The notes under the pieces were generated by a model that searched no databases, was not told the DNA's origin, and was given only the letters and a program-made list of their open reading frames with translations. From an uncultured Clostridia bacterium (GTDB lineage: Bacteria; Bacillota; Clostridia; Christensenellales; Borkfalkiaceae), in contig CALVZR010000181.1 of the NCBI GenBank assembly GCA_944372565.1, forward strand, positions 1 to 7,006: a DNA stretch of 7,006 nt, read 5' to 3'. Both the position numbers and the translations under genes were made by a program. This document shows positions 1-6,108 of this stretch, piece by piece; positions within the stretch are counted from its first letter, which is position 1, and the number at the start of each line of letters is the position of its first letter.

Positions 1-784
1 CGAACGGCTCTCCCCGCACGAAGGCGATGCCGAACGCGCGGTTGTTGGAATATTCGGAAAAGAGGGTGGTTTCATAGTCGCCCAGATGGCACAGCCCGTA
101 AGCCGACAGTTCGTTTCCGCCCATCGCGGCGATCAGGCGGGAGATCTCCCGCGCGCCGCGCGCCATCAGCGGGCCTTTCAGGGTGGAATATCCGCCGCCG
201 TCCAGCATGCCCGCGGCGATGCCGAACACGTTTTTGGCGGCCGCGCCGATCTCGCTGCCGATCAGATCGTTCCCGTAATAAAAGCGGATGAGATCGCTCC
301 GCCACGCGTCGGCGAGTTCCTTGGTGAGCGCGGCGTTTTCCGAATCGATGAGCATACAGTTCGGCAGGCCTTTCACGAAGGATTGGATGTGCCCCGGACC
401 CACCCATACGGCGATGTTTTCCCGCCGCGCGCCCTCCTCGGCGGCGACTTCGGAAAGCCGCTTGCCGCTCGTTTCCTCCACGCCCTTCATACAGAGCACG
501 ACCTTCTTTTCCGGAAGTCCTAAGGGGGAAAGTTCTTTTAATACGGCGCGCAGCCCGCCGCTGCTCACCGCCACCGCGAGCACGTCCGCCCGCGCGGCGG
601 CGGAAAGATCGCTCGTGAGGCGCACGCCCGAAAGGTTTACATATTCGTTGCGCCCGTCGCGCACAAGGGCGGCAAAGCGCGCCGAATCTTTTCTGCCGTA
701 AAGCGTAACGTCCATTCCCTGCCGCGCCAGATACCACGCGATGAACGAACCCCATCTGCCGCAGCCGATCACCGAAACCTTCAT
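1..784 (-). CDS. gpsA: NAD(P)H-dependent glycerol-3-phosphate dehydrogenase, 3'-truncated by window edge
   Basis: This enzyme reduces dihydroxyacetone phosphate to sn-glycerol-3-phosphate in the cytoplasm, the entry step to phospholipid synthesis. The first 261 residues are visible and the frame runs open off the left edge; the family is usually about 320-340 residues. The start is an ATG at 784-782, 1 nt after the recR stop. Seen directly: an N-terminal Rossmann dinucleotide site VIGCGRWG (residues 5-12), CMKGVE (family ATKGIE), WVGPGHIQSFVKGLP (family SGPSHAEEVA-G-P), the catalytic-lysine segment GAAAKNVFGIAAG with K184, and near the end GLCHLGDYETTLFSEYSNNRAFG, which corresponds to the family G-GDL-T--S-SRN--G block. 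Several of these blocks are diverged from textbook GpsA, but their order and spacing fit. It is the last visible gene of the operon and would be translationally coupled to recR. Any downstream gene or terminator lies outside the window. Confidence 0.88.
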   Translation of the reverse strand, partial: MKVSVIGCGRWGSFIAWYLARQGMDVTLYGRKDSARFAALVRDGRNEYVNLSGVRLTSDLSAAARADVLAVAVSSGGLRAVLKELSPLGLPEKKVVLCMKGVEETSGKRLSEVAAEEGARRENIAVWVGPGHIQSFVKGLPNCMLIDSENAALTKELADAWRSDLIRFYYGNDLIGSEIGAAAKNVFGIAAGMLDGGGYSTLKGPLMARGAREISRLIAAMGGNELSAYGLCHLGDYETTLFSEYSNNRAFGIAFVRGEPF

Positions 785-785
785 T

Positions 786-1379
786 TTATATCTGTTTCCT
801 GTCCGCAAAAGCGCGCGAAAGCGTAACCTCGTCCGCATATTCGAGGTCGGTGCCGATGGAAATCCCGCTTGCGAGGCGGGTCACCTTGATGCCGAGGGGC
901 TTAATGAGCCCGGAAATATACATCGCGGTCGCCTCCCCCTCCACGTCGGGATTGGTGGCGAGGATGATCTCCTTCACGCCGCCCGCCTTGATTCTCTCCA
1001 GAAGTTCCTTCACGCGGATGTCGGAAGGCCCCACGCCGTTGAGCGGGGAAATGGTGCCGTGCAGCACGTGATACACGCCGTTATATTCCGCGAGTTTTTC
1101 GATGGCGGCGCAGTCCTTCGGTTCCTTCACCACGCAGATGGTTTCCGCCGGACGGTTTTTGCACACGTCGCACACGTCGCCTTCCGAAAAGTTGCCGCAG
1201 ATCTTGCAGTAGTGCACCTTGCTCTTCGCGTCCAGAATACACTGCGCGAAAGTTTTGGCCTCCTCGTCGGTCATATTGATCACTTTATAGGCATACCGCT
1301 GGGCGGTCTTGGCGCCCACGCCCGGAAGTTTGGTAAATTCGTTGATGAGCCTGCCGATCGGCTCGATAAAAACTTTCAT
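786..1379 (-). CDS. recR: Recombination mediator protein RecR
   Basis: RecR acts with RecO (and RecF) to load RecA onto SSB-coated single-stranded DNA during gap repair. At 197 residues it is full length for the family (about 198-200). Domains in order: an N-terminal helix-hairpin-helix DNA-binding motif LPGVGAKTAQRYA (residues 18-30); a zinc finger with C58, C61, C70 and C73; a Toprim domain from about residue 80, with the ICVVKEP strand, the HGTISPLNGVGP loop and ATNPDVEGEATA; then a C-terminal segment with LASGISIGTDLEYADEVTLSRA, typical of RecR. The ATG at 1379 follows GGAG by 5 nt (SD at 1388-1385). It sits after ybaB, as in the widespread dnaX-ybaB-recR cluster, but a terminator-like hairpin separates the two here, so expression may depend on read-through. 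Its stop is 1 nt from the gpsA start. Confidence 0.97.
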   Translation of the reverse strand: MKVFIEPIGRLINEFTKLPGVGAKTAQRYAYKVINMTDEEAKTFAQCILDAKSKVHYCKICGNFSEGDVCDVCKNRPAETICVVKEPKDCAAIEKLAEYNGVYHVLHGTISPLNGVGPSDIRVKELLERIKAGGVKEIILATNPDVEGEATAMYISGLIKPLGIKVTRLASGISIGTDLEYADEVTLSRAFADRKQI

Positions 1380-1389
1380 CTTCGCTCCG

Positions 1390-1418
1390 AAAAAAGCCCG
1401 CCGCCCTCAGCGGCGGGC
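1390..1418 (-). terminator. Rho-independent terminator or attenuator between ybaB and recR
   Basis: A perfect 9-bp GC stem (arms 1396-1404 and 1410-1418; GCCCGCCGC with GCGGCGGGC) closes a 5-nt loop, and on the minus strand it is followed directly by six T (1395-1390). It begins 7 nt after the ybaB stop codon. The T run ends one base before the recR ribosome binding site. The structure has all the parts of an intrinsic terminator, yet lies inside a conserved gene cluster, so it may be leaky or conditional. I saw no obvious promoter between it and recR. Confidence 0.85.
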
Positions 1419-1425
1419 AAAAAAC

Positions 1426-1767
1426 TTACAGCATGCCGCCCATCGCGCCGAACGCGCCGAGTTTTTCCCTGGAAAGTTCGTCCGCCTTGGCTTTCGCGTC
1501 GGACATCGCCGCGGCGATGAGGTCTTCGAGCATCTCCACGTCGTCGGGATCCACCGCCTCGGGCTTGATCGAAATGCCTAAAAATTCGTTCTTGCCGTTC
1601 ACGCGCACTTCCACGAGCCCGCCGCCCGCGCTTCCCGTGAGTTCGGCGTTTTGCAGTTCTTCCTGCGCCTTCGCCATTTCCTGCTGCATCTTCTGCGCCT
1701 GCTTGATCATGTTCTGCATGTTGCCGCCGCCGAAACCGCCGCCGTATCCGCCTCTGAATCCTGCCAT
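1426..1767 (-). CDS. ybaB: YbaB/EbfC family nucleoid-associated DNA-binding protein
   Basis: Members of this family are small dimeric DNA-binding proteins associated with the nucleoid and commonly encoded between dnaX and recR; their exact role remains uncertain. The product is 113 residues, close to the usual 100-115. Residues 1-15 form a Gly-rich, flexible N-terminus with repeated GG/GGG and aromatic residues, an extension I recall from clostridial homologues. Then follows a long amphipathic helix (about 17-43, QNMIKQAQKMQQEMAKAQEE), a beta section with VEVRVNGKNEFLGISIKPEAVDP, and a C-terminal helix (about 76-103) ending in a short Gly/Met-rich tail. This order matches the EbfC fold. The ATG at 1767 has a strong AAAGGAG ribosome binding site about 10 nt upstream. 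It lies 30 nt after dnaX and before the hairpin at 1390-1418. Confidence 0.95.
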   Translation of the reverse strand: MAGFRGGYGGGFGGGNMQNMIKQAQKMQQEMAKAQEELQNAELTGSAGGGLVEVRVNGKNEFLGISIKPEAVDPDDVEMLEDLIAAAMSDAKAKADELSREKLGAFGAMGGML

Positions 1768-1797
1768 TTTTCGTTTTCTCCTTTTTTTATCAGAATA

Positions 1798-3390
1798 TCA
1801 TTTCACGATGACGATATCTTCGCCGAATATCCGCTTGATCTCGTCCACGTCGTTATCGAATTGCTCCGCGCTCTTCGCGCTCGTTTGGGCGCGCACTTTC
1901 AGTTTCGCGCCCGCAAAGCGCGCGAGCTGTTTTTCTATCGCCGCGAAATTTTCCGCCTTTTCGAGTACTTTCAGATCGTTTTCGCTCGCCGCGGTAATTA
2001 CGAAGGTTTCGCCCTCGATCGCCGCTTTCATATTCTGCATCAACGCCCAAAGCATCAGCTCGCCGTTCTGGCGCAGACCTCGCGTGACGATGCCCATCGC
2101 CTCCTGCGCGGTGTGCGAGGAGAGTTTTTCCCCGCTTTCCGCTTCCGCTTTTTCGGGCGCGGGCTCCTCCTTCGGCATAGCGGGCGCATCCGTTTGCGGG
2201 CGCGCCGCCTTTTCCGCGCGCGCGGGCGCGCCGCTTTCGAGCGCGCTTATCTTCTCTTCGAGCGCCTTCACTCTGGCGAGCAGGGCGCCGATATCGTAGT
2301 CGCTTTCGGGCTTCGCCGCCTTCACCGCCGCCGTTTCAAACAGGATGCGGGGATGCGCGGTGTATTTGAGTTCGGCCTCCGCCCCGGAAAAAATCTCCAC
2401 AGCCCGCAGGATGCGGGGCGCGTTCGCGAGCGCGGCGATCTCCGCCGTTTCCTTAAACTTCTCTTCGGGCAGGCAGAGCACCGCGTTTGCGTTTTTTGTC
2501 GTTTTGATCACGAGCAGGTCGCGCAGACAGGAAATCACGTCCTTGGTGAGCACCCCCATACTCTTGCCCGTGGCGGCGAGTTCGTCCGTCACGGAGAACA
2601 CCCCGCCCGCGTCGCCCGTGAGCACGGCTCGCACGAGCGCGGCGGTCTTTGCCGTATCGCTCGCGCCCAGCACGGCGAGCACGTCGTCGTAGGTGAGCGT
2701 GCCGTCCGCATAGGAATCGCACACGTCCGCGACGGAGAGCGCGTCCCTGATACTGCCCTCCCCGGATTTTGCGATGAGCATAAGCGCCTCTTTGGTGTAT
2801 TTTCTGCCCATATCGTCGAAGATGTCGCCGATGAGTTTTGCCAGCCGCTCCGCCGAAACCAGGCGGAAATCGAAACGCATGCAGCGCGAGAGGATGGTGG
2901 CGGGCAGTTTATGCACCTCGGTGGTGGCGAGGATGAACACCGCGTGTTCGGGCGGTTCTTCGAGCGTTTTCAAAAGGGCGTTGAACGCCGCCGTGGAGAG
3001 CATGTGCACTTCGTCCACGATATATACCTTGTAACGACAGGAAACGGGCGGATACGCCACTTTTTCCCGCAGGTCGCGGATCTCGTTCACGCCGTTGTTG
3101 GAAGCGGCGTCAATCTCCGTGATATCGAGAGAAGAAGGATCTTCGAGTGCGCGGCACACCTCGCACTCGCCGCACGGCGAACCGTTCACGGGGTGCAGGC
3201 AGTTGATGGCGCGCGCGAACATGCGCGCCGTGGAGGTTTTGCCCGTCCCGCGCGTGCCGCAAAAAAGATACGCGTGCCCGATCTTGCCGCTCTCGATCTG
3301 GTTGATGAGCGTCTTTACGATATGATCCTGCCCGATGCGTTTATCGAACGTTTTCGGGCGGTATTTTCTGTAAATCGCCGTATATGCCAT
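1798..3390 (-). CDS. dnaX: DNA polymerase III subunit gamma/tau (clamp loader ATPase)
   Basis: DnaX is the ATPase of the clamp loader that places the beta sliding clamp on primed DNA at the replication fork; the long tau form also binds the polymerase. The product is 530 residues, in the range of Gram-positive tau. Seen in order: MAYTAIYRKYRP N-terminus; Walker A at 45-53 (GTRGTGKTS); four-cysteine zinc site C64, C73, C76, C79; Walker B VYIVDEVH at 122-129 (DEVH rather than DEAH, common in Firmicutes); sensor 1 and arginine-finger region ATTEVHKLPATILSRC (R169); the domain III collar to about residue 355; a short coiled coil (about 372-386); an Ala/Glu/Pro linker (about 387-425); and a C-terminal tau-like domain (about 430-530). 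The ATG at 3390 is 2 nt after the sigH stop, and its ribosome binding site AAGGTG lies inside the end of sigH, implying coupling. A possible frameshift site lies at codons 298-300. Confidence 0.97.
   Translation of the reverse strand: MAYTAIYRKYRPKTFDKRIGQDHIVKTLINQIESGKIGHAYLFCGTRGTGKTSTARMFARAINCLHPVNGSPCGECEVCRALEDPSSLDITEIDAASNNGVNEIRDLREKVAYPPVSCRYKVYIVDEVHMLSTAAFNALLKTLEEPPEHAVFILATTEVHKLPATILSRCMRFDFRLVSAERLAKLIGDIFDDMGRKYTKEALMLIAKSGEGSIRDALSVADVCDSYADGTLTYDDVLAVLGASDTAKTAALVRAVLTGDAGGVFSVTDELAATGKSMGVLTKDVISCLRDLLVIKTTKNANAVLCLPEEKFKETAEIAALANAPRILRAVEIFSGAEAELKYTAHPRILFETAAVKAAKPESDYDIGALLARVKALEEKISALESGAPARAEKAARPQTDAPAMPKEEPAPEKAEAESGEKLSSHTAQEAMGIVTRGLRQNGELMLWALMQNMKAAIEGETFVITAASENDLKVLEKAENFAAIEKQLARFAGAKLKVRAQTSAKSAEQFDNDVDEIKRIFGEDIVIVK
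2491..2497 (-). other. Candidate -1 slippery heptamer A_AAA_AAC inside dnaX
   Basis: Read in the dnaX frame, codons 298-300 are ACA AAA AAC, which gives the canonical X_XXY_YYZ heptamer A AAA AAC. A -1 shift here adds 12 residues (RKRGALPARREV) and then meets TAA at 2455-2453, producing a 312-residue short form. In several bacteria dnaX does produce a short gamma by frameshifting or slippage. I saw no clear upstream Shine-Dalgarno stimulator or strong downstream hairpin, and the truncation falls within domain III, so function is uncertain. Confidence 0.25.
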
Positions 3391-3392
3391 AT

Positions 3393-3977
3393 TTATGCAC
3401 CTTCTTTATCGACTATTCTCTCTATTTTCCCGCGGATGCGCTGCAGGGCGTTGTCCGCCGCCTTCGCGCTCTTGCCCAGTTTTTCGCCTATCTGCTCGTA
3501 GGAATACCCTTCGAGGTGCAGGGAAAGCACTTTGAGCTCCATCTCGCTCAGGCTGAACGCGATGTTCTTTTTGAGTTCCGCGAAGGTTACCTTGTTCACG
3601 ACCTCGGTCGCGGGGTCCACAACGCCGTCGGAAACGGCGTGCGCGTCCCTTTCCGGAAGGGGATCGGAATCGTTGAGCGGCTTGTGCTTGTCGCGCCCGT
3701 CCGCCTTGATTGCGGAAATCACCCTGCGTTTCACGCAGAGGCGCGCGAAGGTGCGGAACGCCGATTTCCCGTTGTAGCCGAGCACGGCCTTGAACAGGCC
3801 GATCATCCCCTCCTGCAGCAGATCTTCCGCGTCCCCGCCGACGAGATAATACGAGCGCACGAGGGCTTTCACCATGCCCGCATAGCGCTCGAAAAGGAGG
3901 TTCAGCGCCCCCTCGTCCCCTTTCTGCGCGGCGGCGCAAAGTTCTTCGTCCGTCAGTTTCTCCCTTTCTTTCATCAT
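3393..3977 (-). CDS. sigH: RNA polymerase sigma-H factor (SigH/Spo0H-like)
   Basis: This sigma-70 family factor matches SigH, which in Bacillus and many Clostridia directs transition-state and early sporulation transcription. At 194 residues it is somewhat shorter than Bacillus SigH (about 218); the region 2.3 loop and the linker are compact. Region 2 spans about residues 25-95, with RYAGMVKALVRSYYLVGGDAED, LLQEGMIGLFKAV, FRTFARLCVKRRVISAIK and RDKHKPLN, all characteristic of SigH. Region 4 spans about 141-188, with the helix-turn-helix YSYEQIGEKLGKSAKAADNALQR at about 158-180. Two adjacent ATG codons (3977 and 3974) are possible starts behind AGAGGA (3988-3983). The first shares one base with the rlmB stop (TAATG) and is chosen for its 5-nt spacing; the second would give 193 residues. 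A longer in-frame extension inside rlmB has no family match. Its place after mrnC-rlmB is the typical sigH neighbourhood. Confidence 0.93.
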   Translation of the reverse strand: MMKEREKLTDEELCAAAQKGDEGALNLLFERYAGMVKALVRSYYLVGGDAEDLLQEGMIGLFKAVLGYNGKSAFRTFARLCVKRRVISAIKADGRDKHKPLNDSDPLPERDAHAVSDGVVDPATEVVNKVTFAELKKNIAFSLSEMELKVLSLHLEGYSYEQIGEKLGKSAKAADNALQRIRGKIERIVDKEGA

Positions 3978-4699
3978 TATAATCCTCTGCGGCGGCGCAT
4001 CGCCTCGAACACCGCCACGCCGCACGCCACGGAGGCATTGAGCGAATTGACCTTGCCGAACATCGGAATGGATACGATGCGGTCGCACTTTTCGCGCGTG
4101 AGGCGGCGGATGCCCGTATCTTCCCCGCCGATGACGAGCACGCATTTGCCCGAAAAATCGGCGCGGTAGATGTTCTCGCCGCCCAATTCCGCGCCCGTCA
4201 CCCAATAGCCCGCTTTTTTGAACTCGTCTAGAAGGCGGTTCACGTTGCCCGTGCGCGCGATGGGCAGATGGTTTGCCGCCCCTTCGGAAATGCGCATCAC
4301 GGCGTCGGTAACGCCCGCGGCGCGCCGCTCGGCAAAGAGCAGCCCGTCCACCCCCGCACACTCGCACACGCGGATGATGCTGCCGAGGTTATGCGGGTCG
4401 GTGATGCCGTCGAGCACGACGTAAAAGCCGTCCTTTTTTTCGGCGGAACGCAGCAGTTCGTCCTCGTCCGCATAGCGGTAGTCGGGCGTGAAGGCGATAA
4501 AGCCCTGGTGTTTTCTGCCGGGGCATTCGCGGTCGAGCGCCGCCCTGTCCGCAAACTGCACGCGCACCCCTTTTTCCCGCGCGCGGGAAAGCAGGGCGCG
4601 GCTCTCCGCGTCCCGCAAAGAGTTTTCCGCTAAAATTTTGTCTATCGCGGCGTCGGTTTTTAAAAGTTCGTTCACCGCGTTTCTTCCTTCGATCTTCAT
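3977..4699 (-). CDS. rlmB: 23S rRNA (guanosine-2'-O)-methyltransferase RlmB (TrmH/SpoU family)
   Basis: The product is a SPOUT-class 2'-O-methyltransferase; RlmB modifies a conserved guanosine in the peptidyl-transferase region of 23S rRNA (G2251 in E. coli) using SAM. Its 240 residues fit TrmH family group 3. The N-terminal RNA-binding domain begins IEGRNAVNELL (3-13) and contains RKHQGFIA (62-69). The catalytic domain has the three SPOUT motifs: motif 1 LDGITDPHNLGSIIR (96-110, with N104 and R110), motif 2 VLVIGGEDTGIRRL (187-200), and motif 3 IPMFGKVNSLNASVACGVAVFE (211-232), which forms the trefoil knot and binds SAM. The family specificity could also be another SpoU-type site, but the position between mrnC and sigH supports RlmB. 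The start overlaps the mrnC stop as ATGA (4699-4696), so translation is likely coupled. Confidence 0.93.
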   Translation of the reverse strand: MKIEGRNAVNELLKTDAAIDKILAENSLRDAESRALLSRAREKGVRVQFADRAALDRECPGRKHQGFIAFTPDYRYADEDELLRSAEKKDGFYVVLDGITDPHNLGSIIRVCECAGVDGLLFAERRAAGVTDAVMRISEGAANHLPIARTGNVNRLLDEFKKAGYWVTGAELGGENIYRADFSGKCVLVIGGEDTGIRRLTREKCDRIVSIPMFGKVNSLNASVACGVAVFEAMRRRRGL

Positions 4700-5094
4700 T
4701 GTCCCTCTTCCTTGCGCAGCAGTTCGTTCAGCCTGCCGATCTCCCCCGTGACGTATAAATAGCCGATCACGGCCTCGAATCCCGTGGATACGTTGTATTC
4801 CGCCACCGTGCTGCTCTTCGCCCGCGTGCCCTTCTTGGCGTTGCGCGCGCGCTTGAAAACGGCGAGCTCCTCTTCCGTGAAAAAGGGCAGCAGCCGCTCC
4901 GCGAACGCCGCCTGCGCGCCCGCGCGGACGCGTTCGGTGGCGAGGCGGTTGAGTTCGCCCGCCTTCGCGTCCGAAGAAAACGCCAGTTTTTCCCGCACGT
5001 AGAGCGAGTGCACCGCGTCCCCGATGAACGCGAGCACGATGCCGTTCATATTCGCAGCCTTTTCCTTGGGCAGTTTATCCCCTAAATCGAACAC
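4696..5094 (-). CDS. mrnC: Mini-ribonuclease III (MrnC)
   Basis: Mini-III is a dimeric RNase III catalytic domain without the double-stranded RNA-binding domain; in Bacillus it matures the ends of 23S rRNA. The 132-residue length fits. The signature VLAFIGDAVHSLYVR (residues 20-34) carries the catalytic aspartate D26. The second acidic cluster is STGFEAVIGYLYVTG (103-117) with E107. Between them is a helical stretch rich in Arg and Lys, KRARNAKKGTRAKSSTVAEYN, that probably contacts RNA. The start is GTG at 5094, supported by an AAGGTGA ribosome binding site just upstream; the next ATG (codon 16) would still retain the catalytic motif but lacks the conserved N-terminal helix. It is the first gene of the operon, about 36 nt from the predicted transcription start, and overlaps rlmB by 4 nt. 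Confidence 0.94.
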   Translation of the reverse strand: MFDLGDKLPKEKAANMNGIVLAFIGDAVHSLYVREKLAFSSDAKAGELNRLATERVRAGAQAAFAERLLPFFTEEELAVFKRARNAKKGTRAKSSTVAEYNVSTGFEAVIGYLYVTGEIGRLNELLRKEEGQ

Positions 5095-5097
5095 CTT

Positions 5098-5104
5098 TCA
5101 CCTT
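5098..5104 (-). promoter_or_regulatory. Ribosome binding site deciding the mrnC GTG start
   Basis: AAGGTGA, complementary to the 16S rRNA 3' end, lies three bases upstream of GTG at 5094. No ATG lies at a suitable distance, so the GTG start rests on this site. Confidence 0.7.
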
Positions 5105-5129
5105 GTCTTTTCGTTTTTAAACGTCTATT

Positions 5130-5165
5130 CGGAAATATTATACGACATTTTCGCCGAAAACACAA
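5130..5165 (-). promoter_or_regulatory. Sigma-A-type promoter of the mrnC operon
   Basis: A perfect -10 box TATAAT (5142-5137) follows a weak -35 TTGTGT (5165-5160) at the optimal 17-bp spacing. The region just upstream of -35 is A/T-rich on the minus strand (six T at 5173-5168), which could act as an UP element. The expected start of transcription is near 5130, leaving a 5' leader of about 36 nt before the mrnC GTG. It is the only good promoter I see for the seven-gene operon. Confidence 0.8.
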
Positions 5166-5215
5166 TTAAAAAAGGGGCGTTTCGGGCGTTTTCCTCTTTC
5201 CCCCTTCCCGCGCGC

Positions 5216-5250
5216 AAAAAAAGCCGATAAAACTAAAAAAGAAAATCGGC
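5216..5250 (-). terminator. Second, weaker terminator downstream of the histidinol phosphatase gene
   Basis: A 6-bp stem (GCCGAT at 5250-5245 with ATCGGC at 5228-5223) encloses a 16-nt T-rich loop and is followed by seven T (5222-5216). It follows directly after the stronger hairpin at 5255-5282 and probably serves as backup. The long loop makes it weaker. Confidence 0.55.
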
Positions 5251-5282
5251 AAAAGCGCCCCGCCTCTTCGGAGGCGGGGCGC
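5251..5282 (-). terminator. Strong Rho-independent terminator of the histidinol phosphatase gene
   Basis: A perfect 12-bp GC-rich stem (arms 5255-5266 and 5271-5282) has a 4-nt CGAA loop on the minus strand and is followed by TTTT (5254-5251). It begins 11 nt after the stop codon. It separates this gene from the mrnC operon promoter. The stem is also stable on the plus strand (UUCG loop), but there it has no gene to serve. Confidence 0.9.
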
Positions 5283-5293
5283 GGCAGCGGCGT

Positions 5294-6091
5294 TCAGAGT
5301 TTTTCCGCAACGGGTTTTCTGTTTCTGAAATAATAGGTTTCCCCGATGCCGAGTTCTTTCAGAAAATTCTTCACGATTTCTTCTTTTTCCGCATAACGGC
5401 GGACGGTGTGCGCGTCGCTCGCAAAGGTGATCTTCCTGCCCCCCAGTTCCGCATAGCGCCGCACAATATCCCGATCGGGCAGAAAGTCGCTGCCCGCGCC
5501 CGCGGAAGAGGTGTTGATCTCCAGACAGACGTCCCGCCCGATGATCGCGCGAAGGATATCGTCCAGCTCCCCGGCAAAATCGGCATAGCGGATCTTTTTA
5601 TCCTCGTAGGTCGTATAGCGGGAGGCATAGCCGATATGCCCCACCGCCTCGTAGGGATAGGACGCGTCTATGCTCTTTCTCACCGCCGCGAAGTACAGGC
5701 GGTAGGCTTCCTTTGCCGTGAGGTTTTTGCCGAACTCGTTGTGATAGCAGTCCTTCCCCGCCACCATATGCACGCTGTTGATGAAATAATCGAAGGGATA
5801 TTGCCGCGCGATTTCAATATACTTTTCGCTCGCCTCGTCCAGAAAACCGACTTCGAGCCCGCAGAGCACCTCGATGCGCCCTTTGTATTTTTCGCGCAGC
5901 CGCACGACCGTGCGGGTATATTCGTCTAAATCGGGCAGGGCGATCTGTCTGCCGTCTTCGATGCAGAGGTAATCGTAATGATCGCTGAATCCCACGGCGC
6001 GCTTGCCGAGCGCGAGCGCCCGTTCGATGTATTTTTCCATATCCTCTTCGCTGTCGTGCGAAAAGGAAGTGTGTATGTGCAGATCTGTCAT
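5294..6091 (-). CDS. hisJ: Histidinol-phosphatase-like PHP domain phosphoesterase
   Basis: PHP-type histidinol phosphatase converts L-histidinol phosphate to L-histidinol, the penultimate stage of histidine synthesis, with a trinuclear metal site in a TIM-like barrel. The 265-residue length is usual. Metal-ligand motifs appear in order: MTDLHIHTSFSHD (H5, H7), GFSDHYD (D37, H38), GLEVGFL (E80), FINSVHMV (H108), AVGHIGY (H152), LEINTS (E191) and FASDAH (D226, H228). The middle segment with Y-LYFAAV and YEAVGHIGY is typical of the HisK/HisJ group rather than polymerase PHP domains. I chose ATG at 6091, preceded by GAGG; a TTG seven codons upstream has no ribosome binding site and the domain begins right at MTDLHIH. 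No other his gene is visible, so the substrate could be another phosphate ester. It forms its own transcription unit between a promoter and two terminators. Confidence 0.85.
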   Translation of the reverse strand: MTDLHIHTSFSHDSEEDMEKYIERALALGKRAVGFSDHYDYLCIEDGRQIALPDLDEYTRTVVRLREKYKGRIEVLCGLEVGFLDEASEKYIEIARQYPFDYFINSVHMVAGKDCYHNEFGKNLTAKEAYRLYFAAVRKSIDASYPYEAVGHIGYASRYTTYEDKKIRYADFAGELDDILRAIIGRDVCLEINTSSAGAGSDFLPDRDIVRRYAELGGRKITFASDAHTVRRYAEKEEIVKNFLKELGIGETYYFRNRKPVAEKL

Positions 6092-6094
6092 AAT

Positions 6095-6098
6095 CCTC
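6095..6098 (-). promoter_or_regulatory. Ribosome binding site for the histidinol phosphatase ATG
   Basis: GAGG lies 3 nt before the ATG at 6091. The spacing is short, but it is the only Shine-Dalgarno match near either candidate start, and none precedes the upstream TTG at 6112. Confidence 0.5.
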
Positions 6099-6108
6099 GC
6101 TTTCGTCC

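Noticed and set aside
72..755. Minus-strand open frame of 227 codons in another frame of gpsA
   Set aside because: It is extremely Arg/Gly-rich and overlaps the gpsA frame, which carries the conserved Rossmann and active-site motifs.
1651..3501. Long plus-strand open frame of 616 codons opposite dnaX and ybaB
   Set aside because: It is rich in Arg, His, Phe and Ala with no recognisable domain, and lies antisense to dnaX, whose protein is unmistakable. Open antisense frames are expected in GC-rich genes.
3978..4367. Long N-terminal extension of sigH reaching into rlmB
   Set aside because: The extension is low-complexity and Arg-rich, overlaps the well-conserved rlmB end, and SigH homology begins at the ATG pair at 3977/3974 behind a ribosome binding site.
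5171..5207. Third terminator (AAGGGG/CCCCTT stem followed by six T) before the mrnC promoter
   Set aside because: Only a 6-bp stem with a loop of over 20 nt; it adds little beyond the two clear terminators, and the T run is better read as the A/T-rich region upstream of the -35 box.
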